NCBI RefSeq assembly: GCF_000264995.1
Contig: NW_006767437.1
Span: 944,233 to 998,103, forward strand
DNA from: Punctularia strigosozonata HHB-11173 SS5
Lineage: Eukaryota; Basidiomycota; Agaricomycetes; Corticiales; Punctulariaceae
DNA length: 53,871 bases
Reading direction: 5' to 3'
Below, piece after piece: positions 20,154 through 32,701 of this stretch; the stretch's first letter is position 1; every line of letters begins with the position of its first letter. A program made the translations under genes and the position numbers. The notes beneath the pieces were generated by a model. That model saw nothing but the letters and a program-made list of their open reading frames with translations, was not told the DNA's origin and searched no databases.

Positions 20154-21922
20154 CGCCTTCGCCGGCCGGGGAGTCGTCCGGTCTCTCGTGAGTCTGTCCT
20201 CTGGTCTTTTGCGTTGGCGTTTCGGGTTCTGACGGGTGCGCCCGCTTCGGCAGTATCACTGTCTACTTTCGTCCCTATGTACCCTGCAAGACTTCATAAT
20301 GCATCTGCTCGAGTTCCAAACGATGTGGGGAGCATTCTTACCTGTGGCCTCCCCAGCGAAAATCAAGCTTCCTCCGACGTGTGATATGTTGACCGGCGCG
20401 CAAGTTCAAGCAGACTTGTTACAGAGAGATTGCACATGCGATACTACCTCTTAGGAATTTTTGCAAGTATCGTCGTATCGACGACTCTCATTCCATAGCT
20501 CGGCAAAATAAACGATCCATATTTGCACAGAAAACGAATCCAACCTGAATACAAGCAAGGAAATACAAAGAAAAGAGGGCGATTTTGAGTAAGAAGCAAA
20601 ACGTTTGAGGTTACACCGAAAAGAAAAGCTGCGAGAGAAGCAAGGAAGAAAGGGACAAGCAGGGGGAGGTGGATGTATTGCGACCGACCCGGATGCGTGA
20701 ATACGTGCAAAGAGGACCGCGCTGCGACCAAGGACTCGAAAGGTCCTGCGTTTGGATGAGGGAGGGGAGGGGAGAGTGAGAGGCGAAAATCAAAGTTGAT
20801 AGAGAAGTGAGCGTATTGCCCACTTGGATAACGAGGGTGGTTTGGGTGGGTACGAAGCCAGCTAAGGAGCGTATGCGATGTATAAATCGGGGAGGTTAGC
20901 GCCGCGATAAGCGGGCGGACGGTCGCTCCGTTAGCGAGATGTAGGGAGGATGGGGCGGAGGGGGGGAAGGATATAAGCACACACAACCCGACCAGAATTC
21001 CGGTTCCGGCGAGGTAATAACTTATCGAACCGATATGTGAGATTTGAGACCGAGGAGAGGGGAGTTGCCTGAATGAGAGTGGTGTGTCCGTGTGATGCCG
21101 ATGACGAAGGGGGGCTATACAAGCGCGAGATGAAGGGAGTGTACAGTGGTTTCCAAAACGGAACGAGGATGTCGGTGGGAGATTGAACGAGAGTGACGCG
21201 GGACCGATCTATGAGAGAAGGAGGGTACGTGTTGTCAGGTAACCTGAGCATGTCAGAGCGGGTGGAAAGGCCGGATGTATGCGCGATGGGCGCATGGCGG
21301 GTTGACGATGTGTGCAGGAGGAGCACCAAACTACGGTGCAGCGAGAGCATCGGATGGTAAAGCAGGGGCGCCGAGTCTCCTCAGAGAACCGAGGGGGCGC
21401 ATGTACGCGTACGGAGTCGAGCGTGTGTGGAGGCGCGAGAATTGGCGCGGTCGCAAGCGAGTCGGAGGGTCGGTGGCGGGTAGCAGCGGGGATTCGCAAG
21501 CAGTCGATATGGGTTGCAGTCGGTGTGGCTACGGACGCGTTCGCATGCCCAAGACGCATGGGTCGAAGAGAGACCAGAGGGGAGGGAGAGAATGTCCTTG
21601 AACTTGATAATTTTGAGAAACGGGACGATGCCGAGAATGCTGAGGATGACCGGGCCGGGACGAACAGACGCGTCGGATTGGGTTGGATGAAGACGGGGAA
21701 TCCGAGACGAGCGCTGTCCCATCTGATGTTTGTTGTTGATGATGATGAAATAATAACGGACGAGATCGTGTCCATGAGTGTTGGGTAGTTGCGGTAGAGG
21801 CTGGAATGATGTTACACTAGGCATACGGTTCTGCCATTTTGAGCAGAAGACGCAGAAGGAGGACAGGGCGCCGCCCCCTTCCGTGGAATCCTCCCTTGGA
21901 CGCAAGGGACGTCGACGCACGC
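20154..21922. other. 1.8 kb between convergent genes, no gene recognised
   Basis: Several frames of 100-190 codons stay open on the minus strand, but they are Ser/Pro/Thr-rich shadows of skewed composition, have no family likeness and do not join by splicing. It probably includes a long 3' UTR of the Ser/Pro-rich gene that ends at 21923. Confidence 0.45.
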
Positions 21923-23926
21923 TCAATGCAGCTGGAACGCGCTCCCGAGCCCGTTCCCGTCGTCCGTCCGCGGAAGATGGTGCACGACCGGCGCCGGCGC
22001 CTCCTCTCTCGGCGCCGCGAGGCTGCCAAACGAGATCCGCTTCGCGAGGTGCGGGACGCCCTTGAGCGGGATCGCCTTCATGCGCCGCAGCGGGCGGTGC
22101 TGCCCGGGGCTCAGCGACGGGCTCGCGGGCGTCGGCGGCGGCGGCGTGCCCGGAGAAGCGGGCGAGAGCGCTCCGGACGTCTTCTTCCGCTTCACGCTCG
22201 CGCCCCCCGCAGGTGTGGCAGTCTTAGCCCTCAATGCCGGTGTTTCGGTCGTGGGAGAAGGCGACGCGGGAATCTTGGGCAACTCGGGACCCAGCATGCT
22301 CGGGTTCCGCTGCACATTCTGCCTCAGCCGCGGCCGTTGCGTCGTGCTCGGAGAGAGCGTAGCAATCTTCTTCGTCGGCGCTTGAACTTGTGGGGTCGAG
22401 AAGCCCTTGGAGGGCGCGAGGGTCGGCAACTGAGAGCGTCTCGTCTTGGTGCTAGATTTGCCTTGACCGAGGGCCGGCGCCGGCGCGCCGGGTGTGCAGG
22501 GTGGCGCGGTAGGCGTCGGCGACGGGCTCTTGACACGCATCTTCTTGGCCAGCTTCGTGCGAGCTTTATCCTCTTCGTCCGACGATGTGGAAGACGTGCT
22601 CGCGAAACTGTCTATCCGGTTGTGTCCCATGGTTTGAGGCCGTGTAAAGTAATTGTTATGATTGGTACGTAGGTGGGAAGGAGTAGGCGGGTCGACGCTG
22701 ATCTTCGTCCCGTCGGAGGACGTAGTGGATATCGTCGAGTACGACGCGGCGCGCTTGAGGATCGGCGGTACGTTGAGCGCATATACGCCCGAATTCCGGG
22801 GCGAGCCGTTCGAGGCCGACAGCGACGAGAACGAGTCCGAGCGGCGGATGCGCTGTATGCGCGGATCGAGCACCCAGCCAAGGCCGGAGCCGTCGCTCGA
22901 CGTCGAGCTCCGCTGCGCAGCCTTCTTCTTCGCGTCTGTTTGCAGGCGCGACGAGACAGAGGACGAGTTGAGCGTGGTCGACGAAGGCGTCGAGGAAATT
23001 AGAGTGGGTCCTAGAGAAAGTTCAGTGCGACCGGTGCTCCCAGTCGAGTTCGAGTTTGATATTTCGTTGGAATTGGGGGAAGGAGAGCGGGGACGTGGGC
23101 GGGAGTAGGGATGATATGATGACGGGTGCGCGTTTGCGACTCGTTGGAGGCGGCTCGTGAGGCTAGAATATATGCGTTTAGTACGGCGTGCAGACGGATG
23201 GAAGAACAATGAACATGCTCACCGTGCCATGCGGTCACTGGACCCGCTTAGTCGCGCGCTCTGCATGAAGTCCATGCTCGACTGCCTGTACAGCGGTAGC
23301 TTGCTCCGTCCTGCCGGCCTGTCGGGCGTATTCGTGCTCTGCCGCAGCACGTCCATCGGCGATCCCGTCCTGAGCGGATGTTCCTCCTCCTCGCGCAAAA
23401 CCAGCTTCTGGCGCTCCTCTTTTGCGCGCGATTTAGCGAGCTCAAGCAGCTTGGCGCGCGTCGCGCGCACGGAATGCGGCCATTGCTCGGGGCCCTTGGC
23501 TTGTGCGACGCCGCGGGCGACCTTGTCGAGGAGGTTGGCGGGCGGGACGGAACCGTTGAATGGCGTGAGGATATGGGCGGGTAGCGCGTCGAGAGTCTGC
23601 GGAATAATCATCAGCACGCGTCTCGCACGTCGTACAGGGGGAGAAGACCGAGAGAATAAAATACTCACGCGGGAGAGCAGCAGAACTTGGTCGGTCTGCC
23701 ATTCGAACTCGGGTTCGTCGCCATCGACCGAGCTTCCCCAGCTGTCGGTGCTCTTCCTGCTGCCGGGGCAGAAGAACGCGGATGGAACGGGCGAGCGGCA
23801 GCTCGGCGTGCGCGGGCTCGCGAGGGAGGAGCGGCTCGCGCCGCTGCGCGTGCGCACAAGGTGAGGGCGCGGCATCGCAAGCGCGAGCGGCGGGGGAACG
23901 ACGCCGCCGCGTCCGCCCTGGTGCAT
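21923..23926 (-). CDS. Ser/Pro-rich protein, conserved hypothetical (about 623 aa)
   Basis: Exons 23926-23669, 23596-23223 and 23162-21923, with introns of 72 and 60 nt in phase. The only ordered-looking part is residues about 73-150: EFEWQTDQVLLLSRTLDALP, then HILTPFNGSVPPANLLDKVARGVAQAKG, then WPHSVRATRAKLLELAKSRA. I recognise this block as conserved among agaricomycete hypothetical proteins without a known function. The rest is low complexity: Ser/Thr/Pro-rich, basic, with many SP and RxxS sites, as in disordered, kinase-regulated proteins. There are no membrane segments. An in-frame ATG at 24085 would add 53 residues. No enzyme or DNA-binding motif is visible. Confidence 0.7.
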
Positions 23927-26903
23927 CGTCGGGGGCGTCGGGGGGAAGAGCGAGAAGAGAGAGCGAGGGACGAACGACGACGACGAAGACGGAGGGCAGT
24001 GACTGAAGGGCACAATGGGCGTGCGCTCCGTATTTGCGTTTCTCTTTGCCCGCCGGAATGAGCGGCGACCCCCGGATACTCCCATCCTGTTCAATATTCA
24101 CATCGCTATCCCGACATATCGGTTTCATCCTCGCGTAAGTATAGCACTCTGTTTCTCCATTTACCAAGGGACCGAGGGCGTGTCGGTACGATCTCACAGT
24201 GCGACACCTTCAAACAGCCTCACGATCCCAGCAAGCATAAAAATAAAACGCAAGAATAGCGGATGGATACCGACCGCCCTGCCCTAAACCTCATACACGT
24301 TGCCCGTCGCGTACCTGACGTCGACGGTGAACTAACATATCCTCAATATTACCATGTTACCCAGGCTTATCCCTTCCCAGTACACCTTCGGCTGCTCGCA
24401 CCGAAAGGTTCATGCACCGGTTCCCCGCAAACCATGTAATTCTTTCACCCCACGCATCCCATACCCACCAAACCGCGCATGACGCTCTCATCCCGCCAGG
24501 ATGATCGGCGGAGACAAACCTCCTCCCCAATCCAGGTCGACAGAGCTTCGTTCCCGATCGCTGGTATCGCTTTCCTTTCCAAGCACTCCTGCACCGGACC
24601 GAACCTCCTCCTTATCCGATTACAGCATAGTAATACTCAACGCAATAGACTTCGACCTTGCTTCGACCTAAACCTTGTTTAACCCCGTCCGCATCCCCAT
24701 GAGTGGCCCGCATGTGATCATCAGAATCGTCCAAACCGGAATCAGATCCCATCTCGGTCGATATCACAAACATCTGCATCATCACCCAAATCCCGCTTCA
24801 CGATCACAAACCCCCCGCCACGACGCCAGCTTCCCCCCCATTCGGGGTCCCGCCTCGAGGCGCCTCCCCTCCCTCTTCGAGTGGCACAAGGTCCATCAGA
24901 AGTCAAGGACGCTTGCCTCTCTATACGCGACGACGACCTTCGCGACAATGGTATGGCGATAAGATGAGCCAAGGTTAGCAAATGCGAGCGATCTGTCGAC
25001 GGTCGTACCATGGCGATGTAGTATGTTTCCAGGATGACACCCGAATTGAAACCTAGCTTACCCCCCTGGAGCGGGCGTCGGGGTACCTCACACCAGTGCG
25101 GTTCGATACGGTACGAAACCTACCGGGCACGTTTATCGTCACCGGCCCTGAGTGAGATCAGGAGTTTACTCCTCGCTTGAAGCATACCGCCCCAAGCTGC
25201 ACTGCTGAGACCGAGACAACGCCGCCTTACCTTGCTACCTTCCTTGGTCGTGAGGTAGCCTCGAGGTGGGTGCCGTCACATGCAGGCCATATATGGCCAG
25301 ACAGATGGAAGAGATCGACGTCGTCGCATGTTGGCGCCTGCAGGACGAGACGATCATAAGGAGACGCCGGCACGTCAACGAGAGCGTGGAACTGGAAGCT
25401 TTACCCTCTCTCTCGCCCGCGTGTAGTATCTATGGGCGTCGGTGGGTACCATCTGCCATGTGCGCGATGTCAAGATGGACCCCGGCGGATCTTGCCAACG
25501 AGCCTGAACCTGTGCACCAAAGAATCTTGAGCGAAGGCACACAAACAGTGACATGCATGTGAACGGAGAAATGTGGCAAGGGAGCGATCAAAGGCCGACG
25601 CGGAATCTTTGAAAGCAGAGAATGCTTTGGCGTATCAAGCGCGATCGCATCATTGGAAAGGGCGAGTGCGGACATAAGTCTAGCGGCATGAGACTATACA
25701 CGTTGCACGCAGAACCGCGTCTACAGAACGGCATTCCAGTCACCTTCGGTAATGACGTTTATGCTCCACGTCGCGCGGTCGGACTCACCAACCCCATCGT
25801 TGACCAGCACGACGTCACGATAAATCCGGAGGAGTCGGCATTGATCAAGTACTTCACATGTAATGCTGCGCGGTGAACCAGGGGCGTCTCGGTGAAACAA
25901 GGTCAGCAAGGTGGAAATAATCAGAGTCAGAAGACGTGATTGTCTCGCACCGGGGGGGCAAGGTGTGGTCCATCGGAACCGCCCTCATCTCACCAAGAAG
26001 AGGGCGCAGGGGCGCCGGATTCTGAGACTAGTCGCAGGGCGTGCGATCGAGTAAACCGCCGGAGTGGCGTTCCTTGGCTTGGTGGTACGGTGGAAACGGT
26101 TTTCACGCCGTCGCGACGTTGCCGGCGGACACCTGCCATGATACGGTCAGACGTCCGAGAATCTGACGGATGAAGAAACGGACCTTGCCCCGGACCCCGG
26201 ACGCCTCCACGGATCCTCGCTTTCAGAGGCAAGCCGCCACAAGCAACAGGTTCGACAAGTCTCTCGGGGGTGATGACCACGACAAGGGGCTTTGCATCCA
26301 CTGAGACCGTACGCGGTGGTTCAGGGAAAGAATAGCGAGGATGGTCGTAGAAGGGTGCCTTGGCCCAGCTCAAGGAGACGCCGGAACCGTAGCGCGCCGG
26401 TCTTCCTCCTGGGATGAGACCTGGCAGGCGAGGAGTACCTGAAACAGCACTTGAAAATAGCGACCGGGGAGAGCAAGACACGCGTCAGCATCGCAACGGC
26501 CAAGGGGCGAAGAATCGAGGACGTCAACGAACGGATGCAACAATGGACGAACACCAAATAACTGAACGCGGTTCATACCCGCGAATTTTATTCGGACTTG
26601 CTTGCTTGTCCATGAACCTTGGTATATAGAAGGCTGATCCCTTGATGCCGGTAAGCAAAAGCCCCTTGCTGACGTCGGTGATCGGACGGTGTGCTGGCCA
26701 GTCGCAAAAGCAAGAGAATGGATGCCATTCTTCAGCCCTTCAGGAATACAAGCAAGCCAGAACCTATGATAGCACATTGAACGATCTACAAGAAACACGG
26801 CCATTACCTACAGTCCGTCAACACCAACCATGCTCATGTAACGCCGAGATGCACTCACCCACACGAATAACAACGATGAAGAAGGCATATACTGCGACCC
26901 TCT
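23927..26903. other. 3 kb gene-poor stretch
   Basis: The longest gene-free region of the window. Frames are short, no splice-joined model emerges, and no transposase, tRNA or tandem array is seen. It contains the promoter of the Ser/Pro-rich gene at its left end and the IWS1 3' end at its right. A relic of an old element or an unrecognised long non-coding transcript is possible. Confidence 0.4.
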
Positions 26904-28337
26904 CTAACCCTTGAGGTTCATCTTCCTCGTCAAACTCCGCAGCCGCTCCGCGTTCTTCATCCTCCTCTCGTTGTCCATCCTCACGCTCGCCTCGACATTT
27001 GCCTTGCCCGCGCTCATCACCGAGCTCTGAGGCGCTACAGTATACGTCCCGAGCTCTCTCTGCGGGATCGAGACCGCATTCTTCCTCACCCGCCCCTTCT
27101 CGCTCTCCTTCGCGCGCTCGAGTATCTTGCCCAACCGCTCGCCTCCGGCGCCGCCGGACGACTCCGCCATCGGCACGACGCGGTCGCGGTAGCTCGCGGA
27201 GCGCTTGATGATCGGCCGGGACCATGCGGCGACGAGCGCGTGCGCAGTGCGCTGCACGTCCGGCGTCACGCGCCTGCATTTGGTGTAGAAGAGCACGATA
27301 CGGCCGAGGCCCGACTCTTTCAGGACGGAGGCGTCGATGAACTTCATCGTCGGCAGCTCGCGGAAGAACTGCTGCTGGATGTTGAGTGCCGGGAGCGACT
27401 TGTCCGGCAGGGGTTCGAGCCAGCGCCGGACACCTTCGAGAAGGTTGTTGTCAATGATGGATTGTTCGAGGGACGACCTGCGAACGTGATGAGTAACGGA
27501 GTACTACGTAGTTACAGGGGGCGATGGTGAACAAAACGTACTTGCGAAGCACGTCCATCACCTGTGGTAGCAGGCGCAACTTGGACGTGGCAGGCAGCTT
27601 CTCTTTGTTCGCCTGCTCGTCGTCATCCGCGGCGGCAAGCATAGCCTCCCGCAGACGCGACACCTCCTCGTCCGCGAACCGGTCAAGCACCTCCTCGTCC
27701 GCGCCCTTTTTCTTCTTCGTCTTGCGCGCCGCCTTCTTCGGCTTCAGTATCGCCTCGATCTGCATGTCAAGCTGCAATTTCTTGGCTAACCATAACATGT
27801 CGTCAGCCCTCGTTCACGTTCAGTTCGCAGCATATATGCGTGCCAAATTAAGATCGAAGGTTGAACCAGTTCTCACCTTGCTCGGGCGGCAGCTCGCTCA
27901 GGTCCTCGACCGTCTGCGGCCTTCGCTTCCGCTTCCTCTCCCTGGGACGCGAGTCTCCCTCCTCTCCCCGCTGCCTCCGCTGCTTCCTCGGCCGCTTCGC
28001 TTGTGAGGCGGGCCGCTTTTCACCTGCATAATCGTCCCCGCTGCCCGACTCGGCCGACGACTCTTCCTCATCTATTGCCGCCCTGCGCGGCGGAGACACC
28101 CTCAGGCGCTGCTGCGGGACATCTAAGCGAGTGGAGACAAACAACGTGTATCAGCACGACACGATATCAGGTGAAAAAGCGTCCACGGCAAGGTTTTGCG
28201 CACCGTCTTCCTCTGAGGAGAGCTCAGAGTCGGAGCCGCCGAAGATGTCGCGCTCGAGGTCGACAGCCTGCCGACATCATTTCCTATGAGTATATGCGCC
28301 TGGTAGTCGAGTAGCCGCATGCACGCACGTTGGCCAT
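26904..28337 (-). CDS. IWS1: Transcription elongation factor IWS1/Spn1 (378 aa)
   Basis: Five exons: 28337-28329 (only three codons), 28267-28204, 28122-27877, 27785-27542 and 27477-26904; all phases agree. IWS1/Spn1 binds Spt6 and RNA polymerase II and couples elongation with chromatin and mRNA export in the nucleus. The N-terminus is acidic (LERDIFGGSDSELSSEED) followed by a basic, NLS-rich linker (KRPRKQRRQRG, RKRKRRPQ). The conserved TFIIS N-terminal-type domain spans about residues 135-300: LDMQIEAILKPKK, LPQVMDVLRKSSLEQSIID, then WLEPLPDKSLPALNIQQQFF, FIDASVLKESGLGRIVLFY, and HALVAAWSRPIIKRSASYRD. The C-terminal helix NAERLRSLTRKMNLKG is typical. Divergent from the gene at 28562. Confidence 0.95.
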
Positions 28338-28561
28338 GATGGTCGGAGCAGGAAGCGGGCGCTGGTGGCTGAAGGCGTTGCACCGCACGGAAAGTGACGA
28401 AGTGGCACGCCAAAATGCGTAACACGGAGTCGTCGCCGATCCGGCTCGCCGTCATATATTATACCATTCACCCCCCTTTCCCTCCCGCTTTTCTAATTTT
28501 CACGCTCGCCGTCCCGGACAACGGACACGGCCCCCAGAACGACGAGCTAAGGGCACGGACG
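28338..28561. promoter_or_regulatory. Bidirectional promoter between IWS1 and the 709-aa gene
   Basis: 224 bp separate two divergent ATGs. On the plus strand it contains an ATATATTATA stretch (about 28454-28463) followed by a C/T-rich tract (CCCCCCTTTCCCTCCC), a usual fungal promoter layout. Confidence 0.45.
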
Positions 28562-30748
28562 ATGGCGAGCCCCATGCTGCGCACCGGCTCGGACGGAGCG
28601 AGCACGCCGTCGCTCACGGCCTCGTCCTCGAGCGATTTTTCCATCGCCGACCGGCTCGCAGCTCCTCCTGATGACCCGAAGCCCCTCCCGCCCCTCCCGC
28701 GCAAGGCGCCCGCGCGTCCCCGCCCACCGATGCCCGCGATCCCGAGCCAGCCCCAGCCCGACACCGCCGCCCGGCGCTCCCGGGTGCTCTCGGGCTTCGC
28801 CTTCTCGCTCCGCGTGCCGTTCATTAGCGTGGCCAAAGAACCCGGCGCGCTCGCGCGGCTGCTGCACCACCTCTCCTGGGCTGACTTCCGCTCGTTGGCT
28901 TTGCTCTCGAAGGAGTTCCGGCGGCTGTTCTTCAGCAACGCGGCGCTCAGGCATGTCGTTCTGTCGCGCTATGTGCCAGGATATCGCTTCTGCCTCGGGC
29001 AAAGCGATCTGCGCCGGTTACGCGACGTCCCCGTCACGATGAACGATCTCGAGCGATTCAGTGCGTACAACGTCGTTCTCTTCATCCGCTGACTCATTCT
29101 GATCTGCCAATGCGCAGTGATCTCGCAACGAGTACCGTTGCACCGCTACCCAGCACACGCCCTTACCCTGCTCTCCGCTCTGCTACCCACTCTCGATCTC
29201 GAACGGACATCGGAACGCTATGCCCTCCTCGCTCTCGCGCATTCGCGCTTCGTACTCCTCCTACAAGCGCTGCTGTACTCCTCCTCCCGTCCTTCCCCTG
29301 AATCAGAGCCGGACCTCCCCCGCGCGTCCTCCTTTCCCTCAGAACCGTCTTTACGGCACCTCGACTTCCCTGCACCCCTGTACTATACGCAAAATAGTGC
29401 TCGCCCGGACTCGGCGGCCGCATTCGATGCGCTCCGGCGGCCGCGACATCCACGGCGTCTCTCGCACCAGCCTCCTGGGCCGGGAGCAGCTGGCATTTCC
29501 TCCCTCACCGACCTCACCGTTCTCTCCTCCAAAGTCTCGGCCGCAACCTCGAAGGCGTCCCGGCGCGCGGCGAGCGTCGGCGGCCGCTCGCTTTTTGGCC
29601 GCAAGTCGCGCTCGACGCCTCTGCCAGAACCGCTCGCAGAGCCGCACGCGCTCAAGCAATACAACGGTACCTGGCGCAAGTCATGGTGGATACCGCCCGA
29701 CGATGACCTCCCGCTCACACCTCCCCGGCGGCACGGGCGACACCGCACCTCCGCCTCCCACGGGCACCAACCGCGGCCGTCCATCGACGAATTCTCCTAT
29801 ACGCACGGCTCTTCGAGCGGTTCAGGTGCCTCCTCGCCTGTCGCCTCCCCCTCCCCCGCGCACTCGCAATCTTCTCTGCGGAACGTACACCCTCCCCAGC
29901 GAGCTCACAGCCCTCAGCGCCCGCGCCCGCGCCCCGTGCAGACCGCGTCGCCCTCCTCCTCCCTCACCTCCGGCTCCTCCGCCGCGCACGATATCCTCAC
30001 CGCGACCTCGCGGCTGCGCGCACCCGTATTGCGCGTATACCACCCGTGTTCGGCTCTCACACCCACCTCCATCGGCGCATGCGAAGCGCAGCTCGCCGAC
30101 GCCGGCCTCTGGGCGCACCTCTCTGCCGGCGACGTCGTCTGCAACCTTGGCTACATCCCGCCTGCCGACGACATGTCCGCCTCCTCCGAGTCGGATACGT
30201 CCGCGTTCTCGGCGGGCACGGGCCGGACGTGGCTCGTGTACGACGGGCGAGGCCTCGTTCCCTACGTTCCGCCCGCGCCACCACCCGTGACCGACCCCCT
30301 GCTGCTTCCCTCGCCGCTCTACTACGCGCACATCGCGCCGCTGATGGGCAATCCCGTATATCGATTCACGCTTCCCCGCCTCCCGGCCGCACCCGTACCC
30401 CCCGCTGCTGTTCCTTTACCCCTCGGAGCCTCAACCCCTTCCTCGGATGCCCCGGACGAAGGCCACTTCCGCCTCGCGCGCATGAGCGTGACCGTCAAGA
30501 GCGCGGCGTCGCCGGGCGGGCACGCGGTCGTCGAGCAGTATATGTGGCTAGCGACCGTCCGCGTTGATTTTGGCGGGGAGGGCGACGCGGAGGTCGGCGA
30601 GGGCTGGCGTGGAGAATGGGTGCTGCAAGGGCCCGGGACGCGCGAAGGTCGGATCGGGCTGGAGGAGACGGTGTGCGGGCGCGGGGGCGAGCGCGAGTGG
30701 GAGGTGGTGAGGAGCAAGTGCGGGCGGGGCCGGTTGTGGTTGGCGTGA
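28562..30748 (+). CDS. F-box-like hypothetical protein (709 aa)
   Basis: Two exons (28562-29060, 29118-30748) with a 57-nt intron whose phase agrees. Residues about 30-65 are Pro-rich. An F-box-like helix set follows at about 95-130 (LARLLHHLSWADFRSLALLS, KEFRRLFFSNAALR). Residues about 165-215 are helical and leucine-rich. Residues about 215-420 are a disordered Ser/Pro/His-rich linker. The C-terminal third looks folded: LRAPVLRVYHPCSALTPTSI, AGLWAHLSAGDVVCNLGYIP, WLVYDGRGLVPYVPP, then EQYMWLATVRVDF. Start and stop are unambiguous. It is a protein type found in agaricomycetes with no assigned function. F-box identity rests on pattern alone. Confidence 0.65.
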
Positions 30749-31244
30749 GTCTCTTCTCCTCCGGTTTGGGCCTATCTCTCGGGTGCTGATACCTGACGGG
30801 GGTTAGGCTGCGCGATACGGAATCTACGCGAACGCAAGAACTGTGAAGGCATATTTTCCCCGCTAATACCTTCTAATCTGAGCCTTGATCTCTCGACATC
30901 TGCGCACGACAACGGACTGCACCTCTTTGATTCAGTGTAATCTTTGCGCATAAGTTTGCCTTTTACTGCCCTCCCGAAGTTGCCGCTTACTCCATCTTCG
31001 CTCTTAATCTACTCGATCTAGTCGTCTTTCTACCTCTCTTTGTTCGCACCATATATTCCCTTCATAACTCTCACTCGCATCAGTACATAGGAAGCATGCA
31101 GCTCGAGCTCTGGACTCTAAAATCTTCAACCCTATCTACGCCAGTGTATACTCCCCCCAATTTCCGAATATAATGTACAGCTCCCATTGACGTTAAACAG
31201 TTTCCTCAGCAATGCTTTCATACTCCTAGGATTGATGCACTCCG
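30749..31244. other. Convergent 3' region
   Basis: About 500 bp between the stops of the 709-aa gene (+) and the Ca3427-like gene (-). T/C-rich with no coding signal; fits two 3' UTRs. Confidence 0.5.
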
Positions 31245-32701
31245 TCATGTGAGCTGGACGACGTCCTCGTTGACGAACGACTCGACCTGAAAACCGCCCT
31301 CGGGACTCTTGAACACCCCCGCCTTCTCGAGATAGCTGCGGAAACCGCGTGAGCGCGACGTCGTAACGACCAATTGTGCTCCGCATTACCTGATCGTGTC
31401 CGTGATCACACTGCGGGGGATCGCAGCACAGTTCTCCGGGTAGCCGACAGTCTGTAGCCATGCCTATATACACCAATGACGATGAGGAACGGTCGAGAAA
31501 TACAGATAACAGAGGAGGGGAGACTGACCTTCACGTCGTTCTCCGGATACCCCCACGTCTTCTTGATAAACTCGACGTCGTCCTCAGCACGCTTCTCGGG
31601 CGAGTCAAAGGCGCGGACGTAGCCCGTCAGGGTCTCGAGGAATGTGCGGAGCTCGGCAGAGCCCGCACGCGACGGGTGCGCGGCAATAAGCCAGGACGGC
31701 CAGGGAGTGGGGACGGATCCAATCTTTGGCCATACACGGGATCAGGGTATGCGGGCGGAAGGTAGCAGTGCTCGGATACTGACGAAACGGCATTCGCCCG
31801 CATCGACGAAGGGCTTGGTGGTGAACCACTCCCACATGAACGCGCTCGTCGAGCCGTCGTTTACCGAGTCGATCAGGCCGCGGATGTCGTTGTTAACTGC
31901 CGACAACGGGAGAATGAGCCCGATCCACTCCGGAGACGTTGTGTCATCTCACTCTTGAACTGCATCTTTTCCGTGTCCCAACCTTGCTGCAGGGCCATCA
32001 CATATGCCATCGTCTGGCTCCCGCTGGGCAGTCGCGGAATCGGTCCTGGTTCGTTTACATAGTTATGTCTGCTTACCTGCCCAAGCGCGAAATACCAATC
32101 GTGGTGCCCTCTAGATGAGAGATACTCTGGTACTTGGAATTTGTGCCGGTGATGACTGCCCTATACAACGATCAAAATACCTTGAGAGATGCTCTCCAAA
32201 GAATCCGGGTGACTGGCAGATGCGCGATGGAAATACGAGAAAAGAGTTCGGGACGCACCAATTCAATGGTGTGTTGACATAGCTGCCCACAAGCTTGTAT
32301 GCCGTCGATCCCTTTGCGATCCCGGAGATTAAAGGATCCGTCAGAGCACTGCAGATCACAACGAATGCAGATATCAGTACGCCTTAATCTTATAACATGA
32401 GAAACAGGGAGATGAAACGACTGACGGACATTGCGACGTCGATCTCGTCCTTCTCCAACCTGCCGATCAACTGACCGGTGCCGCCTTGAACGCACGCGCT
32501 TCAACCAAGAGGGTACGCTGACTCCAGCATGCTTTGCCGGACGTACTAGGGCATTCCACCAGCACGAACGTCTTGCCTCCATCAGCAGCCTCGTACTGAA
32601 GCAACGGCGAGGAGAAGTGCTCGCGAACTTGGACAACGTGAATAACAGCTTGAAGTTGACAAGTTAGCGCTGCACCGACCGTATCCAATCCTGAGGACCA
32701 T
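31245..32701 (-). CDS. Ca3427-like periplasmic-binding-protein fold (PBP2), 291 aa
   Basis: Ten exons joined by nine 47-90 nt introns, all in phase, from ATG 32701 (MVLRIGYVREHFSSPLLQ) to TGA 31245 (ending NEDVVQLT). The protein has the bi-lobed type 2 solute-binding fold known in fungi as the Ca3427-like group, related to the NMT1/THI5-like family. Visible blocks: GTGQLIGRLEKDEIDVAIAL, LTDPLISGIAKG, YKLVGSYVNTPLNWAVITG, ISHLEGTTIGISRLGSGSQT, STSAFMWEWFTTKPFVDAG, TPWPSWLIAAHPS. There is no signal peptide, so it is an intracellular protein. In related proteins the cleft binds small ligands such as pyrimidine/thiamine precursors. The ligand here is unknown. Divergent from the F-box gene at 33330. 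Confidence 0.85.

Noticed and set aside
20444-21926. Several long minus-strand frames between 20.4 and 21.9 kb
   Set aside because: Low-complexity Ser/Pro/Thr composition, no family motif, no start context and no splice continuity; likely 3' UTR or chance frames in skewed DNA.
25990-26481. 163-codon minus-strand frame at 26 kb
   Set aside because: No family likeness, first codon not ATG, no neighbours joined by splicing.
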